NCBI GenBank assembly: GCA_030447045.1
Contig: JAUJMB010000095.1
Span: 1 to 6,125, forward strand
Reading direction: 5' to 3'
DNA length: 6,125 nt
DNA from: Rubrobacteraceae bacterium
GTDB lineage: Bacteria; Actinomycetota; Rubrobacteria; Rubrobacterales; Rubrobacteraceae
Positions 1 to 5,869 of this stretch are shown here, in pieces; position 1 is the first letter of the stretch, and each line of letters opens with the position of its first letter. Both the position numbers and the translations under genes were made by a program. The notes under the pieces were generated by a model. That model saw nothing but the letters and a program-made list of their open reading frames with translations, did not search any database and was not told the origin of the DNA.

Positions 1-947
1 GCGGGATACCCGCCGGGGGGCTCTCTTTCGGGGCCGTGGCGAACGCGCAGGCGATCACGGACCAGCCCTACCAGTTCGACTTCTACGACGGCGGCGGGCT
101 GGACCAGGCCTTCCTCGGGATGGCCGAGGTTGACGGCGAGGGGAACGTGAACGTCAGCCGGTTCGGGACGAAGCTCGCCGGGGCCGGCGGGTTCATAAAC
201 ATCAGCCAGAACGCGAGGACCGTCTACTTTCTCGGCACCTTCGCCTCGCGCGCGAGCGTCGCCATAGAGAACGGGAACCTCAGGATACTCGATCCCGGCA
301 GGAGCAAGTTCGTGGAGAGGGTGGGGCAGGTCACGTTCTCGGGCGAGTACGCGAGGAGGCGCGGGCAGACGGTCTACTACATAACCGAGCGCTGCGTCTT
401 CAAGCTGGTCGAGGGCGGGCTCGAGATCGTGGAGCTGGCGCCGGGGGTGGTCCTTGGCAGGGACGTGCTCTCCCAGATGGCCTTCAGGCCCATCATCCCG
501 GACGACATCCGCTCGATGGACGCCAGGATCTTCCACGAAGGGAAGATGGGCCTCGCCGAGAGCTCGCCCATGAGCCTCGACGACCGCGTCTCTTACGACG
601 CCGAGAACAACGTCGTCTACGCCAACTTCGAGGGGATGAGGATAGGGACCGAGGAGGATGCCGACAAGCTCGCCGACTACCTCGACCGCTACTTCGCGAA
701 GCTCGGGCGCAAGGTGCACGTCGTCGTCAACTACGACAACTTCGACCTCGCCCCGGCCGCCCGCGACACCTTCTTCGCGATGGTCAAGCACAACGAAGAC
801 TGCTACTTTCTCTCCTCGACCCGCTACTCGACCGACGCCTTCTTCAGGCACCAGCTCAAGGAGAACTTCGCCGAGGCCGAGCTCGAGCAGCGCATCTACC
901 GCAACTTCGACGAGGCGCGCAAGAGCCTGCGCGTAAGGGACCTGTAG
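1..947 (+). CDS. Acyl-CoA:acetate/3-ketoacid CoA-transferase (YdiF/propionate CoA-transferase type), C-terminal part
   Basis: This enzyme moves coenzyme A between a short acyl-CoA and a free acid such as acetate, propionate or acetoacetate, through a glutamyl-CoA intermediate, in the cytosol. The reading frame (codons from base 3) is open to the window edge, and the first residues read [11 protein letters not shown], an internal family motif. The GTG at 36 is therefore not a start, and the gene is cut by the window. The catalytic Glu normally sits a few residues before this motif and is out of view. Visible family signatures are [33 protein letters not shown] and YITERCVF, followed by APGV. 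After about residue 178 (counting from base 36) comes an alpha/beta extension of roughly 120 residues ([31 protein letters not shown]). I remember this from some members of the family, and its role is unknown. It stops at TAG 945-947, 52 bases before the acetoacetyl-CoA synthetase, so co-transcription is likely. Exact substrate is uncertain. Confidence 0.93.
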   Translation, partial: GIPAGGLSFGAVANAQAITDQPYQFDFYDGGGLDQAFLGMAEVDGEGNVNVSRFGTKLAGAGGFINISQNARTVYFLGTFASRASVAIENGNLRILDPGRSKFVERVGQVTFSGEYARRRGQTVYYITERCVFKLVEGGLEIVELAPGVVLGRDVLSQMAFRPIIPDDIRSMDARIFHEGKMGLAESSPMSLDDRVSYDAENNVVYANFEGMRIGTEEDADKLADYLDRYFAKLGRKVHVVVNYDNFDLAPAARDTFFAMVKHNEDCYFLSSTRYSTDAFFRHQLKENFAEAELEQRIYRNFDEARKSLRVRDL

Positions 948-987
948 AAGGTCCCAGGAAACGCTGGCGGCCGGACGGCCCGATAGA

Positions 988-992
988 GGAGG
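988..992 (+). promoter_or_regulatory. Ribosome binding site of acetoacetyl-CoA synthetase
   Basis: A strong Shine-Dalgarno core GGAGG, within AGAGGAGGA, lies 7 bases before the ATG at 1000. It fixes that start and suggests efficient translation within a shared transcript with the upstream CoA-transferase gene. Confidence 0.8.
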
Positions 993-999
993 ACCGCGC

Positions 1000-2976
1000 A
1001 TGATCGAGACCACCGAGGGGACGCCTCTCTGGGAGCCCTCCCCCGAGTTCCGCCGGGGCGCCGCCATCACCCGCTACATGGAGTGGCTCGAGGGCGAGAA
1101 GGGCCTCTCTTTCGAGGACTACACCGCGCTCTGGGAGTGGTCCGTGACGGACCTTGAGGGCTTCTGGGCGAGCCTGTGGGAGTTCTTCGACGTCCAGTCC
1201 TCCAGGCCCCACGAGGCGGTGCTCGGGCGGCGGGAGATGCCCGGGGCCGAGTGGTTCCCGGGGGCCGAGCTGAACTACGCCGAGCACGTCTTCCGCAACG
1301 CCCAAGGGGAAGGACCGGCCCTGGTCCACGCCTCGGAGCTGCGCCCGACGGGGGAGACGTCCTGGCGGGATCTCGAGACACAGGTTGCCGCCTTCGCCGC
1401 CGGCCTCTCGGGGATGGGGGTGGGGCGCGGCGACAGGGTGGTGGCGTACCTGCCGAACGTGCCCGAAGCGGTCGTGGCGTTTCTGGCGTGCGCTTCTCTG
1501 GGCGCCGTGTGGTCGAGCGCCTCGCCGGATTTCGGCGCCGGGAGCGTGGTCGACCGTTTCAAGCAGATCAGGCCGAAGGTCCTCTTGGCCTGCGACGGCT
1601 ACCGTTACGGCGGCAAAGACTTCGACAGGACCGACGTAGTCGCGAGGCTGCAAGCGGAGATCCCGACGCTCCAGAAGACTGTGCTCCTCCCTTACCTCGA
1701 CGAGGCGGCCGACGCCGCGGCCCTCGACGACGCCGTCCTGTGGGGCGACGTGCTCGCGGCCAACGAGGGCGCGGGGCTCTCCTTCGAGCGAGTCCCCTTC
1801 GACCATCCCCTGTGGGTGCTCTACTCGTCCGGGACGACGGGGCTGCCCAAGGCCATCGTCCACAGCCAGGGCGGCATCCTGCTGGAGCACCTCAAGAAGG
1901 CCCGCCTGCACATAGACCTCGGTCCCGGGGACCGGTTCTTCTGGTTCACGACGACGGGCTGGATGATGTGGAACCTGCTCGTCGGCGGCCTGCTCGCCGG
2001 CGCCACCGCCGTCCTCTACGACGGCAGCCCCGCCCACCCGGACATGAACAGGCTCTGGGGGCTCGCCGAAGAGACCGGCATGACCCACTTCGGGACCAGC
2101 GCCGGATACCTCACCGGCTGCATGAAGGCCGGGGTAGAGCCGGGCCGAAACTTCGACCTCTCCGCGCTCAAGGGTGTGGGCTCGACCGGCTCCCCGCTCC
2201 CGCCCGAGGGCTTCGGGTGGGTCTACGCGCACGTGAAAGGGGACCTCTGGCTCTACTCGACCAGCGGCGGCACGGACCTGTGCACGGCCTTTGTGGGAGG
2301 GGTGCCGCTCTTGCCGGTGCGGGCCGGGGAGCTGCAGGCGCGGTCGCTCGGGGCGGCCGTCCACGCCTTCGACCCCGACGGCAGGCCCGTCGTCGGCGAG
2401 GTGGGGGAGATGGTCATAACCCAGCCTATGCCGTCCATGCCCGTCTTTCTCTGGAACGACGAGGGCGGGGAGCGCTACAGGGAGAGCTACTTCGACGTGT
2501 ACCCCGGCGTGTGGCGTCACGGGGATTGGATCCTGATCAAAGAGCACGGCGGCTGCGTCATCTCCGGGCGTTCGGACTCGACCATAAACCGCGGCGGCGT
2601 CAGGATGGGGACCAGCGAGATCTACTCCGCCGTAGAAGGCGTCGAGGAGGTGGCCGACAGCCTCGTCGTGGACATACCGAAGCCCGGCGGCGACTCCTAC
2701 ATGCCCCTCTTCGTGGTCCTCAAGGAGGGCGTCGAGCTCGACGATGACCTCAAGAAAAAGATAGCGGGGAGCATCCGCGAGCGGACCTCCCCGCGCCACG
2801 TGCCCAACGACATCTTCGACGTCCCCGACGTCCCGAAGACCCTCAACGGCAAGAAGCTAGAGGTGCCGATCAAGAAGATCCTCTCCGGCACCCCGCCCGA
2901 GGAGGCCGCCAGCCGCGACTCTCTGAGCAACCCCGAGTCCCTCGACCGCTTCGCCGAGCTCTCGCAACAGATCTGA
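1000..2976 (+). CDS. Acetoacetyl-CoA synthetase (acetoacetate-CoA ligase)
   Basis: An ANL-superfamily adenylate-forming ligase that converts acetoacetate, ATP and CoA to acetoacetyl-CoA, AMP and pyrophosphate in the cytosol. The 658 residues match the usual family length. The N-terminal LWEPSPEF and the WFPGAELNYAEH segment are typical of the acetoacetyl-CoA synthetase branch. Core motifs are in order: phosphate-binding loop YSSGTTGLPK (275-284); STSGGTD (420-426), the adenine/substrate motif; HGDW (507-510) with the ribose-binding Asp509; hinge region GRSDSTINRGGVRMG (523-537); and a C-terminal PKTLNGKK (612-619), whose Lys618 is the expected adenylation lysine. All key residues are present, so it should be active. 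The start is set by a strong ribosome binding site at 988-992. It follows the CoA-transferase by 52 bases, which makes a joint role in acetoacetate or short-chain acid activation likely. Other short 3-oxo or branched acids remain possible substrates. Confidence 0.96.
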   Translation: MIETTEGTPLWEPSPEFRRGAAITRYMEWLEGEKGLSFEDYTALWEWSVTDLEGFWASLWEFFDVQSSRPHEAVLGRREMPGAEWFPGAELNYAEHVFRNAQGEGPALVHASELRPTGETSWRDLETQVAAFAAGLSGMGVGRGDRVVAYLPNVPEAVVAFLACASLGAVWSSASPDFGAGSVVDRFKQIRPKVLLACDGYRYGGKDFDRTDVVARLQAEIPTLQKTVLLPYLDEAADAAALDDAVLWGDVLAANEGAGLSFERVPFDHPLWVLYSSGTTGLPKAIVHSQGGILLEHLKKARLHIDLGPGDRFFWFTTTGWMMWNLLVGGLLAGATAVLYDGSPAHPDMNRLWGLAEETGMTHFGTSAGYLTGCMKAGVEPGRNFDLSALKGVGSTGSPLPPEGFGWVYAHVKGDLWLYSTSGGTDLCTAFVGGVPLLPVRAGELQARSLGAAVHAFDPDGRPVVGEVGEMVITQPMPSMPVFLWNDEGGERYRESYFDVYPGVWRHGDWILIKEHGGCVISGRSDSTINRGGVRMGTSEIYSAVEGVEEVADSLVVDIPKPGGDSYMPLFVVLKEGVELDDDLKKKIAGSIRERTSPRHVPNDIFDVPDVPKTLNGKKLEVPIKKILSGTPPEEAASRDSLSNPESLDRFAELSQQI

Positions 2977-2991
2977 GCCTCCCGGCGCCGT

Positions 2992-3020
2992 TTGACTCGC
3001 AGGGTGGGCTGATCTAGGCT
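2992..3020 (+). promoter_or_regulatory. Predicted sigma70-type promoter, TTGACT-17-TAGGCT
   Basis: A -35 box TTGACT (2992-2997) and a -10 box TAGGCT (3015-3020) are separated by exactly 17 bases, a spacing and -10 form common in actinobacterial housekeeping promoters. Transcription would start around 3026-3028 and run into the transporter remnant and then the enoyl-CoA hydratase gene. It lies 15 bases after the acetoacetyl-CoA synthetase stop. The call rests on the sequence match alone. Confidence 0.6.
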
Positions 3021-3125
3021 GCACCCGCAGTTATAAGGGGAAGGGGGCGAGTCCGGTTCGGAGAACGCGGTACGCGCGCGGGAGATTGCCAGTCTAATGC
3101 GGGTTTGGGGCAGGTGTGATGGGAG

Positions 3126-3565
3126 GCATGCATAGGGCGCCGCGTACCCTACATGGCGGGCGCCGTCCTGCTCGGGCTGTGGGGGCTCTTCGCCTTCTGG
3201 CCGCTCGTGGACAGCGGCAGCCCCGGCGCCCTGGTCCTGGCCCAGATCTTCCTCAGCATGATGTGCGGGCTGCGGGCCGCTTTTTACTCGGAGATCTCCA
3301 CCACGAAGGTCCGCTACTCGGGGGCCTCGATGGGGTACCAGTTCGGCTTTGTCTTCGGGGGCGCCCTCGCCCGATAGTCGCGACCTCGCTTCTGGCCGCC
3401 ACGGGCACGTCCCTCTCCATCGGTGCCTACATGGTCCTGGTCTACGCCGTAACCGGCGTCTGCGCCTTCCCGCTCTCCGAGACCTACGGACGCAGCATGG
3501 ACGAGGCCTCGGAAGCCGCGCGCGAACGCGGACCCGCCGCCGGAATGCAGGAGCCGACGACGTAA
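3126..3565 (+). pseudogene. MHS-family major facilitator transporter, truncated and frameshifted remnant
   Basis: This is the C-terminal third of a metabolite:H+ symporter of the major facilitator superfamily; intact members are about 430-450 residues with 12 membrane helices. Similarity begins about base 3126 with IGRRVPYMAGA, the loop before a membrane helix, and runs through AAFYSEI and RYSGASMGYQ, a hallmark of this family. That frame ends at TAG 3375-3377. The protein sense resumes in the frame two bases on as IVATSLLAATG, one helix (AYMVLVYAVTGVCAFPL) and the terminal ETYGR, with a hydrophilic tail ending at TAA 3563-3565. One extra C in the GCCCGATA stretch at 3369-3376 would restore a continuous GGALAPIVATS. 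Upstream, the frame is closed by TGA at 3117-3119 and no other helices are recognisable, so about 300 residues are gone. It cannot be a working transporter. An intact relative probably carried a small carboxylate, but that is inference. Confidence 0.82.
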
Positions 3566-3631
3566 CCACGCCACACCATAGGCCATGACCGGGATGCCTA
3601 CCGCCCCGACAGCGGCGGGGGCATCTCCCGC

Positions 3632-3640
3632 GGAGAGGAG
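3632..3640 (+). promoter_or_regulatory. Ribosome binding site choosing the TTG start of the enoyl-CoA hydratase
   Basis: The purine run GGAGAGGAG ends 7 bases before an in-frame TTG at 3648-3650. The upstream in-frame ATGs at 3585 and 3594 have no comparable site. This decides in favour of the internal TTG as the start. Confidence 0.65.
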
Positions 3641-3647
3641 CGAGACC

Positions 3648-4433
3648 TTGTACGAGACCATCCTCTACGAGAAGGCGGACGGCGTCGCCAGCGTCGCCCT
3701 GAACCGCCCGAAGAAGCTCAACGCCTTCGACGCCACGATGCACGAGGAACTGTACGCCGCCCTGGAAGACACGGCCTCCGACGAGGGGGTCCGGTGCGTC
3801 GTGTTGCGGGGTGAGGGGCGCGGGTTCTCCGCGGGCGCGGACCTGGCCGGGATCATCGCGGGCTCCGACGGCGACCCTGACCTCGGCGAGTACCTGCGCA
3901 ACACCTACAGCCGCCTGGTCAAGCGGATGGTCTCCATAGAGAAACCCATCGTTGCTTCGCTCCACGGGCCGGTCTACGGCGCGGGCGTCGGCATCGCGCT
4001 CGCCTGCGACCTGCGCGTAGCCGCCCGGAGCGCCAGGTTCTCCGTCGCTTTCATAAAGATCGGGCTCATGCCCGACGCCGGGGTCTCGTTCTTCCTTCCC
4101 CGCGCCGTCGGCCTCGGGCGCGCCCTCGAGATGAGCATGCTCGGCGACCCCGTCGAGGCCGACGAGGCCCTCCGCATAGGCCTCGTAAACAAGACCGTCC
4201 CTGATGAGCGCCTGGCCGAAGAGACGGCGGCCCTCGCCTCACGCCTGGCCGCGATGCCGACGGCCGCTATCGGAAAGACGAAAGCGGCCCTCTACGCGAG
4301 CTTCGAGGAGAACCTGGAGGCCGTGCTGGAGCGCGAGGCCGAGGGCCAGACCTTCTGCGGCTACACCGCCGACCACAAAGAGGGCGTAGCCGCGTTCTTC
4401 GAGAAGCGGGAGGCGCGCTTTACGGGAGGGTAG
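3648..4433 (+). CDS. PaaG-like enoyl-CoA hydratase/isomerase (crotonase family)
   Basis: A crotonase-fold enzyme acting on enoyl-CoAs in the cytosol. I place the start at TTG 3648 because it has a good ribosome binding site and gives MYETILYEKADGVASVALNRP, a classic family N terminus, and 261 residues, the usual length. The ATG at 3585 would add 21 residues of low-complexity Ala/Pro-rich sequence. Counting from 3585, the oxyanion-hole segments are FSAGADLAG (81-89) and HGPVYGAGVGIALACD (127-142). The two catalytic glutamates of true enoyl-CoA hydratases are replaced, by Gly136 and Phe156 on my alignment. An Asp is present in GLMPDAG (Asp164), as in PaaG-type isomerases. The closest named type is therefore 2-(1,2-epoxy-1,2-dihydrophenyl)acetyl-CoA isomerase or a delta-isomerase, not a standard hydratase. 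No other phenylacetate genes are visible, so the substrate is open. It lies downstream of the transporter remnant and probably depends on the promoter at 2992-3020. Confidence 0.9.
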   Translation: MYETILYEKADGVASVALNRPKKLNAFDATMHEELYAALEDTASDEGVRCVVLRGEGRGFSAGADLAGIIAGSDGDPDLGEYLRNTYSRLVKRMVSIEKPIVASLHGPVYGAGVGIALACDLRVAARSARFSVAFIKIGLMPDAGVSFFLPRAVGLGRALEMSMLGDPVEADEALRIGLVNKTVPDERLAEETAALASRLAAMPTAAIGKTKAALYASFEENLEAVLEREAEGQTFCGYTADHKEGVAAFFEKREARFTGG

Positions 4434-4439
4434 CGCCGG

Positions 4440-4748
4440 CTAGCGCCCTCCGAGCTCCGGACCGCTCCATCCGGGGAGCGAGTAGAAGAGCGCCCCGCCG
4501 CGGCTCTCTATCGCCAGGTGGCCCCCGCCGTCGAGCTCGGAGGGCATCCTGTCCGCCTCCCGCACCGTGAGCGAGGTCTCCATCGCCGCCTCGGCGGGGG
4601 TGATGCTGCCGCCGTTGTCCCGGATGGCCGAGAGCAGCTCGCGCTCCGTGCCGGGCCCGGAGGAGGCGGAACCCCGTCTCTGCTGGAGCCCGGAGACACC
4701 GAGGGCGCCCAGCACGAGCGCGGGGAACATGAAGACGGGGACGAGCAC
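4440..4748 (-). CDS. Small membrane protein with C-terminal winged-helix-like domain (downstream, intact part)
   Basis: Hypothetical protein on the minus strand. This frame gives a hydrophobic segment (VPVFMFPALVLGALGVSGL), then a basic QQRRG stop-transfer, a short linker and about 60 residues that look like a winged helix-turn-helix: TERELLSAIRDNGGSITPAEAAMETSLTVREADRMPSEL, then a wing with GGHLAIESRGGALFYSLPG. I remember similar membrane-plus-winged-helix small proteins from Rubrobacter-like genomes; their function is unknown to me, and DNA binding is only a possibility. The GTG at 4748 is a poor start with no ribosome binding site. Sequence upstream (4749-4861) in another frame supplies another hydrophobic helix and a plausible N terminus, so the true gene is probably longer and broken by a one-base shift near 4771-4785. 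It converges on the enoyl-CoA hydratase gene with only 6 bases between the two stops. Confidence 0.6.
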   Translation of the reverse strand: MLVPVFMFPALVLGALGVSGLQQRRGSASSGPGTERELLSAIRDNGGSITPAEAAMETSLTVREADRMPSELDGGGHLAIESRGGALFYSLPGWSGPELGGR

Positions 4749-4861
4749 CCCTGAGGTGAGGCCGACGGAGACGCCGAAACCGCAAAGGCCACGGCCAACG
4801 CGAACAGGACGTACGTTCCGGCGTCCGAGCCGGGCTCCGGGCGGCCGACGCCCCGCCGTAC
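4749..4861 (-). pseudogene. Upstream, out-of-frame N-terminal part of the minus-strand membrane/winged-helix gene
   Basis: On the minus strand, in the frame two bases away from the downstream part, the translation reads RRGVGRPEPGSDAG followed by a hydrophobic helix TYVLFALAVAFAVS. It then turns into Ser/Pro-rich nonsense, while the other frame becomes hydrophobic (GVSVGLTSGVLVPV). Adding one base near 4771-4785, for example a fourth T in the GTTTCGG run, joins the two into a two-helix membrane domain. No ATG, GTG or TTG starts this frame close by. A GAGGGA lies 6-7 bases before GTA (4861-4859), where a start codon would be expected. An alternative start, TTG at 4875, opens the third frame and would need another shift. 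The gene is either decayed or mis-sequenced. Confidence 0.45.
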
Positions 4862-4948
4862 GTCGCGTCCCTCAAGCTCGCCTAAAACGACCCCGATCCG
4901 CCGCCTGCCGTACGGGGAAAATTCTGATCCGGCGCCCAGGGTGGCGCA

Positions 4949-4983
4949 CGCCCGCGGGGCCGCCGGCTGCGGCCCCGCGGGCG
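4949..4983 (+). other. Perfect 15-bp inverted repeat (stem-loop) upstream of comB
   Basis: CGCCCGCGGGGCCGC (4949-4963) is exactly mirrored by GCGGCCCCGCGGGCG (4969-4983), with a 5-base loop CGGCT. It is followed on the plus strand by GTTCTGT, only a weak T-run. It lies between the divergent minus-strand membrane gene and comB, 59 bases before the TTG start. It could be a weak terminator or attenuator in the comB leader, or an operator. A TAAGAT resembling a -10 box (4990-4995) begins 6 bases after it, which would put the -35 region inside the repeat. Confidence 0.75.
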
Positions 4984-5029
4984 GTTCTGTAAGATGGGGG
5001 CCGTTTCGCGGCCAGGGGTGGGACCATGC

Positions 5030-5034
5030 GGAGG
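5030..5034 (+). promoter_or_regulatory. Ribosome binding site deciding the comB TTG start
   Basis: GGAGG lies 8 bases before the TTG at 5043-5045. The frame is open further upstream to 4941, but that stretch passes through the hairpin and encodes Gly/Pro-rich sequence unlike the family, so the TTG is preferred. Confidence 0.7.
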
Positions 5035-5042
5035 ACCGTCTG

Positions 5043-5834
5043 TTGAAGCGGCTACGGGTGCTCATGACGCGCCAGGAGATCGTGCCGGAGAGGCTCGCCG
5101 GCGCCACGGTCGTCGTCCTCGACGTGTTCATGGCGACCACGACCCTGCTCGCCATCCTCGAGAACGGCGCCAGCGACGTCTACCCGGCCGAGGGCCTCGA
5201 GGAGGCCGAAGAGATCCGCAGAAAGCTCGGCTCCGAGAACGTCCTGCGCGGCGGGGAGCAGGACGCCGCGCGCATAGACGGCTACGACTGCGGCCCTTTC
5301 CCCGACGAGTACGCGCCCGAGGTCGTCAGGGGCAAGGACGTGATCTTCGTGACCACGAACGGCACCCGCGCCATCGCCGACGCCGCCCCCGCCGCGCGCG
5401 TCCTCCTCGGGTGCCTGCGCAACGCCCCGGCCGTCGCCCGCGAGCTGGAAGCGTCGGGCACGGACTCCGTCTACCTCGTCTGCGCGGGCTCCGCCGGCCG
5501 CTTCACCGTAGAGGACTTTCTCGGTGCCGCCAAGATCCTGTCCCACATGAACGCCCCGGAGTGGCGCCCCAACGACGCCGCGTGGCTCGCCCTGGATTTC
5601 ATGCACAGGCACGGAGAGAACGTGCACGGGGTCCTCAAAGAGAGCCGGGCCGGGCGCTGGTTTGCCGAGAACGACCGGATGGACGCCTTCCGCTTTGTCG
5701 CCGACGTCGGGGCGAGCGACCTCGTGCCCGAGGTCGTCGACGGAAAGGCGGTTGGAGGCATTAGGCATCAGGCTACGGGCACCAGCAGAGACCCGAGGGA
5801 AGCTCCGGACCACATTCGCCGGTCGGGAACCTGA
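5043..5834 (+). CDS. comB: ComB-family phosphatase (2-phosphosulfolactate phosphatase-like)
   Basis: ComB hydrolyses 2-phosphosulfolactate to sulfolactate with Mg2+, a step in coenzyme M synthesis in methanogens. Homologues are spread through bacteria that make no coenzyme M, so the true substrate here is unclear. From TTG 5043 the protein has 263 residues, slightly long for the family. Visible family segments are VVVLDVFMATTTLLAILENGA (23-43), RGGEQDA (69-75), DCGPFPDEYAPEVV, VTTNGTRAI (103-111) and the CAGSAGRFTVEDFLGA stretch (147-162). In the first, the usual DVLRAT arginine, as I remember the family, is Met30. The family normally ends near DLVPEVVDGKAV; here about 25 more residues (239-263, GIRHQATG onward) are hydrophilic and fall in an imperfect inverted repeat, so they may be read-through of spacer sequence. 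The start is chosen from the GGAGG at 5030-5034. It is followed 35 bases later by the kinase-like gene, possibly in one transcript. Confidence 0.88.
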   Translation: MKRLRVLMTRQEIVPERLAGATVVVLDVFMATTTLLAILENGASDVYPAEGLEEAEEIRRKLGSENVLRGGEQDAARIDGYDCGPFPDEYAPEVVRGKDVIFVTTNGTRAIADAAPAARVLLGCLRNAPAVARELEASGTDSVYLVCAGSAGRFTVEDFLGAAKILSHMNAPEWRPNDAAWLALDFMHRHGENVHGVLKESRAGRWFAENDRMDAFRFVADVGASDLVPEVVDGKAVGGIRHQATGTSRDPREAPDHIRRSGT

Positions 5835-5855
5835 CACCGAAGCCTGAAACCTGTT
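5760..5855 (+). repeat. Imperfect inverted repeat spanning the ComB tail and following spacer
   Basis: Bases 5760-5776 (ATTAGGCATCAGGCTAC) match the reverse complement of 5839-5855 (GAAGCCTGAAACCTGTT) at 12 of 17 positions, including seven consecutive ones (TCAGGCT/AGCCTGA). Both arms are built from short CCTGA-like units: on the minus strand the left arm reads AGCCTGATGCCTAAT, and the right side on the plus strand has CCTGA at 5830-5834 and 5843-5847. The 62-base interior holds the ComB stop codon. It may be a small degenerate intergenic repeat, or chance. Confidence 0.35.
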
Positions 5856-5869
5856 ACGAAAGGATACGG

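Noticed and set aside
1176..2747. Long plus-strand frame (523 codons) inside acetoacetyl-CoA synthetase
   Set aside because: The Arg/Gly-rich translation has no recognisable motif and fully overlaps the real gene.
856..2799. Long minus-strand open frame (647 codons) opposite acetoacetyl-CoA synthetase
   Set aside because: It is the antisense of a clearly recognised gene; its Arg/Gly/Pro/Val-rich, low-sense translation is typical of shadows in very GC-rich DNA.
3601..3622. Small stem (CCCCG/CGGGG) before the enoyl-CoA hydratase start
   Set aside because: Five base pairs with a seven-base loop and no T-run are expected by chance at this GC content.
3585..3647. ATG 3585 as the start of the enoyl-CoA hydratase
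   Set aside because: It has no ribosome binding site and adds an Ala/Pro-rich stretch outside the family, whereas TTG 3648 has a good site and a family-like N terminus.
2697..3965. Minus-strand open frame of 422 codons spanning the transporter remnant
   Set aside because: It overlaps three plus-strand features with recognisable protein sequence, and its own translation shows no domain.
4900..4930. Possible minus-strand promoter around CAGAAT for the membrane gene
   Set aside because: No -35 box is found at a suitable distance, so a promoter call is not supported.
4567..4992. Plus-strand open frame of 141 codons opposite the minus-strand membrane gene
   Set aside because: The Pro/Arg/Ala-rich translation without motifs is the shadow of the minus-strand frame, which has helices and a winged-helix-like pattern.
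4994..5764. Plus-strand frame of 256 codons overlapping comB
   Set aside because: The Arg-rich translation is a frame shadow of ComB.
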